Source of the DNA: an uncultured Dehalococcoidia bacterium
GTDB taxonomy: Bacteria; Chloroflexota; Dehalococcoidia; Lucifugimonadales; CATOSD01
Length of the DNA stretch: 64,000 bases
Assembly (NCBI GenBank): GCA_951812395.1
Contig: CATOSD010000002.1
Location: forward strand, 1,106,442 to 1,170,441
Reading direction: 5' to 3'
Shown: positions 59,235 through 64,000 of the stretch, in pieces
Layout: the number at the start of each line of letters is the position of its first letter
Position numbering within the stretch: position 1 is the stretch's first letter
The notes under the pieces: model-generated
Databases searched by the model: none
Told to the model about the DNA's origin: nothing
The model's input: only the letters and a program-made list of their open reading frames with translations
Made by a program: the position numbers and the translations under genes

Positions 59235-59263
59235 ATCATACTGACCTGTTAATGCACTGTCAA
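59235..59263 (-). promoter_or_regulatory. Promoter of the peptide-binding protein gene
   Basis: On the minus strand TTGACA, exactly 17 bases, TATGAT. One of the best matches to consensus in the window. Confidence 0.7.
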
Positions 59264-59467
59264 CAAGGCCGCGAGCGGCGAGCCACGCGGCATAAATCGA
59301 CGCGAGGATGCTTCTCATAGCCGCGAAGCCTCAGTGTTGCGCATGTCTCAATATGGCCGGCGCCGAGCCTATCTCAGATTGCCAGGTGCGCCCAACACCG
59401 TCACTTCCGCGAACGCGGGAACCTCACGAGGACGGCCCCTGCCCTATCCCAACCCTGTCAACCCCTC

Positions 59468-59750
59468 TTGAACTTAACCGCACAGCCGTGCTATTCTCTC
59501 TCCATTCCAGACCGACACCCTCATTCGGCAGCCACGAAAACCCCTTCTGCAGGTGGCCTGTCGACCTATCCGCCACTCCTGAAAACTCAAGCCGCCCGTG
59601 CGCCCAGCTATGAGATGTCTGAGAATGTTCCACTTATCACGGCCTTCCTTGCGAAACCCGGCCTCGAACAGCCTCCCGAACGGCGCCGGCCCGCAGAGCT
59701 CCCTGCAACCAAATGCATCAGTTTGCAACACATTTCGCGGTTTCCCCGCC
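59468..59750 (+). repeat. Dispersed intergenic element, copy 2
   Basis: Starts TTGAAC, 18 bases, TATTCT, with GCACAGCCGTGCTATTCTCTCTCC and ACCGACACCCTCATTCGGCAGCCAC, and ends CAGTTTGCAACACATTTCGCGGTTTCCCCGCC. The ends match copy 1 closely; the middle is longer by about 44 bases. It is upstream of the GreA-like gene in the same direction. Confidence 0.6.
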
Positions 59751-59937
59751 TACAGACCACCTATGCAGCGTCCTTTACGCCCGCCAGATCGCCACGGAAA
59801 CGGATGTTGAGCGCGAATCTGTCTCAGATCTCCAGGCGGAAAACACGGAGGCCTTGGCCCTTGGATTCCCGCTTGCGCGGGAAAGACGATCTCTCGCGCA
59901 CCTACTAATTTGAGACAGGCTCCGGGCGCCCGAAAGT

Positions 59938-59972
59938 TTGACACGCAGCTTCATACTTCATTAACATGAAGC
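59938..59972 (+). promoter_or_regulatory. Promoter and inverted repeat before the GreA-like gene
   Basis: TTGACA, 18 bases, TAACAT. The 7-bp inverted repeat GCTTCAT...ATGAAGC (59948-59954 and 59966-59972) overlaps the spacer and -10, so it could be an operator. AAGGAGG precedes the ATG further on. Confidence 0.5.
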
Positions 59973-60002
59973 TAACGGACTTATGGCGAAGGAGGCCGAT
60001 CC

Positions 60003-60881
60003 ATGGAATCCAAAGAGACCAACGAGTCCATAACTATCCTACAGGCTGCGGGCAAGTACGCCGAGCATGTGGCTGCGCGCAACGCCAGGCGGGCTAGCGC
60101 CAAGTCTCGCGCCGCCAAGAGCGAGACTGATACGGTCCCTGCCCCCCGAAACAATACGGAGCTGGACAAGTTTATAAGGTGGTGCAAGCCAGACACGCCC
60201 TTCGCCAAGGTGAAACCCGCGGATATTGGCGCCTACGCTGAAAGGATGGCCGGCAACGGCACCACTCCGCAAGCCGCCGAGCGGCTCCAGATAGTGCGAG
60301 AGTTCCTCACCTACTCTCACAAGAGCGGGTTTACCGACCAGAAGCTCGCTCTGCACCTCCGAATCCGCCGGCCCCGCAACAGCGCGGTGAAGACCGGCAA
60401 CGCGGACAAGCAGGCGCCCAACGAGATCACTCGCGAAGGGTACGAGCAGCTGGCGGAGGAACTGGGTAAGCTGAAGTCCGAACGTACCAAGACGGCTGCC
60501 CAGATACAACGGGCCGCCGCGGACAAGGACGTCCGCGAGAACGCTCCCCTGGAGGCCGCCAGGGAACAGATGGGCCTGGTCGAGTCCCGAATCCGTTCGA
60601 TAGAATCGACCCTCGAGTCCTCGGTTGTAATCGAGGCCAGGACCGGCGGAATTGTCACCACGGTGAGACTTGGAATGCGCGTCCAGGTGCGAGAGTCCAA
60701 GACTAAGCGGGAACAGACCTACATGCTGGTCAGCCGAAGCGAAGCGAACTCGCTCGAGAGAAAGATCTCCGACGTATCTCCGCTCGGCAAGGCGCTCATC
60801 GGCCAGAAGAAGGGCCAAACGGTCGAGGTGCAGACGCCCCGAGGCAAGTCTCACTATTCGATCATCAACATAACGGCCTAG
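60003..60881 (+). CDS. GreA-like factor fused to an integrase-type SAM-like N-terminal domain
   Basis: The product is 292 aa. Residues about 50-125 (ELDKFIRWCKPDTPFAKVKPADIGAYAERM ... REFLTYSHKSGFTDQKLALHLRI) look like the core-binding (SAM-like) domain of tyrosine recombinases, without a catalytic domain. Residues about 145-292 are GreA/GreB: a coiled coil with DVRENAPLEAAREQM, where the D-x-x-E tip pair expected to aid RNA cleavage is present, then a C-terminal FKBP-like domain ending SPLGKALIGQKKGQTVEVQTPRG. It probably binds RNA polymerase; the role of the N-domain is unknown. I recall similar fusions in Dehalococcoidia. AAGGAGG precedes the ATG. Confidence 0.8.
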   Translation: MESKETNESITILQAAGKYAEHVAARNARRASAKSRAAKSETDTVPAPRNNTELDKFIRWCKPDTPFAKVKPADIGAYAERMAGNGTTPQAAERLQIVREFLTYSHKSGFTDQKLALHLRIRRPRNSAVKTGNADKQAPNEITREGYEQLAEELGKLKSERTKTAAQIQRAAADKDVRENAPLEAAREQMGLVESRIRSIESTLESSVVIEARTGGIVTTVRLGMRVQVRESKTKREQTYMLVSRSEANSLERKISDVSPLGKALIGQKKGQTVEVQTPRGKSHYSIINITA

Positions 60882-60946
60882 CAGACACTCGCACCTTACG
60901 CCCCCACTCACCCAGTCGCAGGCTAGCCCCAGGAGGTTGAGCGCCC

Positions 60947-61867
60947 ATGCGCGTTCTCTATGAAAAAAAGGGCCATGTCGCGCACATCACTCTCAACAAC
61001 CCTGAGAAGGCGAACATTCTCGACCGTCCAACGGCCGAAGAGTTGAGCGAGGTCTGGAAAGAGACGTGGGAGGACATGGACGTGCGGGTGGCGATCCTGA
61101 CCGCAGTCGGGCAACGCCACTTCTGCGCGGGCCACAATCTGGCGGTGCGGCCGGACATAACGGCCGAGGAGCGAGAGCGTGCGCGCACCGAGGCCATTTT
61201 CTGGCCGCTCGCGGGCAGCGTCAACGGCGCTGCCAGGTTCGGCGCGGACGGCCGCCTGGGCGACCACTATCCCCAGATCTGGAAGCCGGTCATCGGCGCT
61301 ATCAATGGCTGGGCGGCCGGAGCAGGCTTCTACCTGATGTTGACTTCGACCGATATACGCATCGCATGCGAAGAGCACGCCCGCTTCAAGTACGCGCTGC
61401 TCAGCCAGGGCTGGGTGGGAAACGGCCCTGGCGCGACCTACCTGCCGCGCCAAGTGTCCTACGTCGACGCGATGCGCATTCTTCTGACCGACGAACCATT
61501 CGACGCGAAGGAGGCCCTGCGCATCAACCTCATCAACGAGGTCACGCCACACGAGAACCTCATGTCGCGTGCAGAGGAGCTAGCGGACTCAATCGCTAAG
61601 ATGCCGCCGCTGGCCGTGCGTATGATGAAGGAGTTCGTAATCAGGTTCAGCGACATTCCGGTCACGGAGGCCTGGCGCGTCCAGACGCTGATGAATACGC
61701 TCGTAACGCAGATGAGCACCGACGGCGACGAAGGCCGCAAGGCGTTCTTCGAGAAGCGGCCACCTGAGTTCCGCGGCACGCTCAGAATGCCCGGCGAACC
61801 CTATCCCGAAGTCGATCCGGACGACAGGGAACGCCGGGAAGAAGTGCGCCGCGAGCTGTTCAGCTAG
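60947..61867 (+). CDS. Enoyl-CoA hydratase/isomerase family protein
   Basis: The product is 306 aa. VAHITLNNPEKANILDRPTAEELSEVWKE, AILTAVGQRHFCAGHNLAV (oxyanion-hole segment) and AINGWAAGAGFYLMLTSTDIRIA are crotonase-fold motifs. The usual catalytic Glu in the second loop region is not obvious, so a hydratase, isomerase or other crotonase activity cannot be told apart. CAGGAGG precedes the ATG. The aminotransferase gene follows on the same strand, after 57 bases. Confidence 0.85.
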   Translation: MRVLYEKKGHVAHITLNNPEKANILDRPTAEELSEVWKETWEDMDVRVAILTAVGQRHFCAGHNLAVRPDITAEERERARTEAIFWPLAGSVNGAARFGADGRLGDHYPQIWKPVIGAINGWAAGAGFYLMLTSTDIRIACEEHARFKYALLSQGWVGNGPGATYLPRQVSYVDAMRILLTDEPFDAKEALRINLINEVTPHENLMSRAEELADSIAKMPPLAVRMMKEFVIRFSDIPVTEAWRVQTLMNTLVTQMSTDGDEGRKAFFEKRPPEFRGTLRMPGEPYPEVDPDDRERREEVRRELFS

Positions 61868-61924
61868 CGCGGTTTAGTCCCGGTGGAGTGCTTTGATAGC
61901 CTGCTTGACAAGGCCGCAGGTCCG

Positions 61925-62806
61925 ATGCCAGCATTGATGTACTTGAACGGCCGGTTCGTTACCCAGGACGAGGGTCTCCTGGAAATGCAGCAGATGGGAC
62001 AGTCCATCGGCGGCTACTACGACACCGAGCGGACGTTCGACGGCGAACCGTTCCGGTTGCGGGCCCACCTCGATCGGCTCTACAACGGGATCATCTACTC
62101 GGGCATCGATGCCGGGCTCTCTATCGACGAGATGGAGGCACTCACCCTGAAGGTGCTCGATGCCAACCGGCCATTACCTGAGGGCAGCGAGCTTACTATC
62201 ACCCAATTGGTCGCGCTGAGCCAACCCGAGACTCCCGATGACCCTCCGCGTGTAACGGTAGCCATCTACTGCCAGCCGCTCGACGTTGGCGCGTTCGGCA
62301 GCAGTTACATACGGGGCGTAAAGGTGGTGACGCCCGTAACGTATGGTACACCCAGCACCGGCGGTTCGGACGCGAAGGCCGGTAGTCCGAGGCAGCTCTT
62401 GCTCATGACCGGATCGAGCGGTCACATCACGGAGTGCCAGGGCGCGAATTTCATGTTCGTTTGCGATGGTCGCGTAAAGCTACCCAACCGCCGCAACGTG
62501 CTGCCGGGTGTGAGCATGCGCACCGCGCTGGAGTTGTGCGACTCCCTCGGCATAGAGGTCGACGAAGCCGAGTACGCCATCGGCGACCTCTATCACGCCA
62601 GCGAGGCGTTCGTGTCCAGCACGCGGTTTTGCCTACTTCCGGTAGCGACTGTCAACGGCTATCGCCTGGGCGGCCAGACGCCTGGACCTGTTACGATGAG
62701 GCTTCTTGCCGCCTGGCGAAACCTGGTGGGTGTCAACTTTATCCGGCAAGCCATCGAACAGATGCCCAGAGAGTCCGGCCCGACCGGATCAGAGGGCCAG
62801 TCATAG
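61925..62806 (+). CDS. Class IV (branched-chain/D-amino-acid type) aminotransferase
   Basis: The product is 293 aa from ATG 61925 (MPALMYLNGRFVTQDEGLLE); the track GTG at 61883 adds 14 residues. RTFDGEPFRLRAHLDRLYNGI, LMTGSSGHITECQGANFMFVCDG and LPGVSMRTALELCDSLGIEV are typical of PLP class IV enzymes. The lysine in SDAKAGSPRQ is the likely Schiff-base residue, but the surrounding motif differs from standard BCAT. It could be an aminodeoxychorismate-lyase-like or transaminase enzyme. Confidence 0.8.
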   Translation: MPALMYLNGRFVTQDEGLLEMQQMGQSIGGYYDTERTFDGEPFRLRAHLDRLYNGIIYSGIDAGLSIDEMEALTLKVLDANRPLPEGSELTITQLVALSQPETPDDPPRVTVAIYCQPLDVGAFGSSYIRGVKVVTPVTYGTPSTGGSDAKAGSPRQLLLMTGSSGHITECQGANFMFVCDGRVKLPNRRNVLPGVSMRTALELCDSLGIEVDEAEYAIGDLYHASEAFVSSTRFCLLPVATVNGYRLGGQTPGPVTMRLLAAWRNLVGVNFIRQAIEQMPRESGPTGSEGQS

Positions 62807-63143
62807 GCGGCTCAAACCGCGGCCGGCCGGTTCCCGCTGGAGCGCCAAGCCCGGAATGAAGACTGCAAACATGCTTGCCATGTCCCGCTTGCCCAAATCG
62901 CGCAATCGTCGATTGACAAGCTCGTACCGGCCCGCCTATACTTTGCCGAGCGCAAGGACAGGCGGCCCAGTTCCACGCCATGGACGTTCCCAAACCGGCA
63001 CGCGGCCTCCCGGATCCGGCGGCGGCCAAACGCCAAAGCGCCAAATCCGTCCTCTTGAAATGCCACCCCCGAGCAGACCTGTTGTCGCGTCCGGCGCATT
63101 GCGATGCGCTGTGCCGCGCGGCACAGGATAGGAGCGCCAACGA
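62807..63143. other. 337-bp non-coding region upstream of pyrG
   Basis: No supported gene. It carries a strong plus-strand promoter (62913-62942), which leaves a long leader of about 190 bases ahead of pyrG. No attenuator structure was resolved by eye. Confidence 0.6.
62913..62942 (+). promoter_or_regulatory. Promoter of pyrG
   Basis: TTGACA, 18 bases, TATACT. Near consensus apart from the 18-base spacer. Confidence 0.6.
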
Positions 63144-64000
63144 TTGGGCGTCTGCGCTGAACCAACCAAGTTCGTGTTCGTTACCGGCGGGGTCGTAAGC
63201 TCCGTTGGTAAGGGAGTGACGGTCGGCTCGATTGGCCGCATCCTCAAGAGCATGGGCATCACGGTCTCTCTCCTGAAGCTCGACCCCTACCTCAACGTCG
63301 ACCCGGGAACGATGTCCCCCTATCAGCACGGTGAGGTTTTCGTCACCAGCGACGGAAGTGAGACAGACCTGGACCTCGGCCATTACGAGCGATTCATCGA
63401 CGCTCACCTGACCAGCTCCTGCAACGTGACTGCCGGGCAGGTGTACAGCGACGTCATCTCCCGCGAGCGCAAAGGCGAGTTCCTGGGCGGCACCATACAG
63501 ACCGTGCCTCACGTAACCGACGCGATCAAGCAGCGCATTCTCGGCTTGGCCGCGGAGAGCGAGGCTCAGGTCATCGTCGTCGAGGTCGGGGGCACCGTAG
63601 GCGACATCGAGGGCCTCCCATTTCTCGAAGCGATCCGGCAGATGCGCAACGAGGTTGGTCGGGACAACGTCCTCTACATGCACGTGACCTTTCTACCCTA
63701 CATCACGTCGACCGGCGAGCTCAAGACAAAGCCGACGCAGCACAGCGTCAGGGAGCTTCGGAGCATCGGCATCCACCCCGACGCCATTGTGTGCCGCAGT
63801 GACCAGGAGGTCACCGACGAGATACGCCACAAGATTACCGTACACTGCGACGTGCCAGGCGACGCCGTCTTCAAACTTCCTACAGTCTCCACCATTTACG
63901 AAGTCCCGCTCATCTTGGATGAGCAGGGACTGGGTGAACTCATCGTCGAGAGCCTGGACCTCCCGGCGGAACAGCGTGACCTTGTCGATTGGCAAGAGAT
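63144..64000 (+). CDS. pyrG: CTP synthase, 3'-truncated by the window end
   Basis: The frame has no stop before position 64000, so it is absent from the ORF track. It starts at a TTG with GGAG 9 bases upstream (residues MGVCAEPTKFVFVTGG). Recognised motifs are TGGVVSSVGKGVTVGSIGRIL, KLDPYLNVDPGTMSPYQHGEVFVTSDGSETDLDLGHYERF, GGTIQTVPHVT and EVGGTVGDIEGLPFLEA, all from the N-terminal amidoligase domain. About 285 of roughly 540 residues are in the window; the glutamine amidotransferase domain lies beyond. It makes CTP from UTP. Confidence 0.94.
   Translation, partial: MGVCAEPTKFVFVTGGVVSSVGKGVTVGSIGRILKSMGITVSLLKLDPYLNVDPGTMSPYQHGEVFVTSDGSETDLDLGHYERFIDAHLTSSCNVTAGQVYSDVISRERKGEFLGGTIQTVPHVTDAIKQRILGLAAESEAQVIVVEVGGTVGDIEGLPFLEAIRQMRNEVGRDNVLYMHVTFLPYITSTGELKTKPTQHSVRELRSIGIHPDAIVCRSDQEVTDEIRHKITVHCDVPGDAVFKLPTVSTIYEVPLILDEQGLGELIVESLDLPAEQRDLVDWQE

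Larger units (their letters stand above)
59121..60002. other. 882-bp non-coding region with repeat copy 2
   Basis: The longest gene-free stretch in the window. It holds the SBP promoter (minus, 59235-59263), repeat copy 2 (59468-59750), and a promoter and small inverted repeat just before the GreA-like gene. The short ORFs listed here lack ribosome sites and family resemblance. Confidence 0.65.

Noticed and set aside
59308-59944. Several short ORFs in the 882-bp gap
   Set aside because: They overlap repeat copy 2, lack ribosome sites and show no recognisable domains.

Overview
This 64 kb, GC-rich window is ordinary chromosome of a free-living bacterium, most likely a Chloroflexota member of the SAR202/Dehalococcoidia type. 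That placement is an inference from gene content: a UGSC-associated protein, flavin-dependent (LLM) oxidoreductases, amidohydrolases, CaiB/BaiF CoA-transferases, PEP-mutase-like enzymes, and a GreA carrying an integrase-type N-terminal domain. No rRNA, tRNA, CRISPR array, prophage or transposase was seen. Genes are tightly packed and overlapping starts (TGATG, ATGA) are common.

Layout. 1-5 kb: a UGSC-associated protein, then pxpABC (5-oxoprolinase) with a ketopantoate-reductase-like gene. 5-9 kb: a DedA-like membrane protein, a zinc-ribbon/PQQ-propeller protein and a MacB-type ABC exporter. 9-13 kb (minus strand): a HEPN protein next to a duplicated gene tail, an NHL-repeat protein, an LLM oxidoreductase, a beta-hydroxyacid dehydrogenase and a RelE/ParE-type toxin-antitoxin pair. 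13-19.5 kb (minus): central carbon genes mdh, a PHA-system protein, an isocitrate/isopropylmalate dehydrogenase, a biotin carboxyltransferase (PycB/OadA type), a hidden 68-aa OadG-like gene, and an acyl-CoA carboxylase beta subunit. 20-25 kb: a methyltransferase/Trm112-like pair, CopD-like, TlpA, SbcD and glyS. 25-30 kb: a four-gene phosphorelay cluster with no DNA-binding output domain. 30-37.5 kb: catabolic genes (amidohydrolase, PEP-mutase-like lyase, a fused double CaiB/BaiF transferase, SRPBCC, LLM) ending in a decayed accC. 37.5-41.5 kb: an Fe(III)-type ABC importer behind an AT-rich, palindrome-rich promoter. 41.6-44.4 kb: tal and pgi. 45.2-49.6 kb: a complete gcvT-gcvH-gcvPA-gcvPB operon. 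49.6-54.6 kb: a peroxiredoxin with an in-frame UGA, TrmI, an HD protein, a MidA-type methyltransferase, a small zinc-ribbon protein and citrate synthase. 54.9-64 kb: an Lrp/AsnC regulator, a peptide-type ABC importer without its ATPases, the GreA-like fusion, an enoyl-CoA hydratase, a class IV aminotransferase and the start of pyrG.

Most notable points. (1) At 49635-50093 a peroxiredoxin frame has TGA exactly where the peroxidatic cysteine belongs. The rest of the protein has no cysteine, and a SECIS-like hairpin with a bulged U follows the TGA, so a selenocysteine peroxiredoxin is likely. (2) Three diverged copies of an intergenic element about 240-280 bp long, each starting with a sigma70-type promoter, lie upstream of three unrelated genes. 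(3) Many promoters here share a TGC directly before the -10 hexamer. (4) The accC copy is damaged in several places. (5) There are starts and genes the ORF track misses: a CTG start for pxpC, the 68-aa OadG-like gene, and pyrG running off the end.
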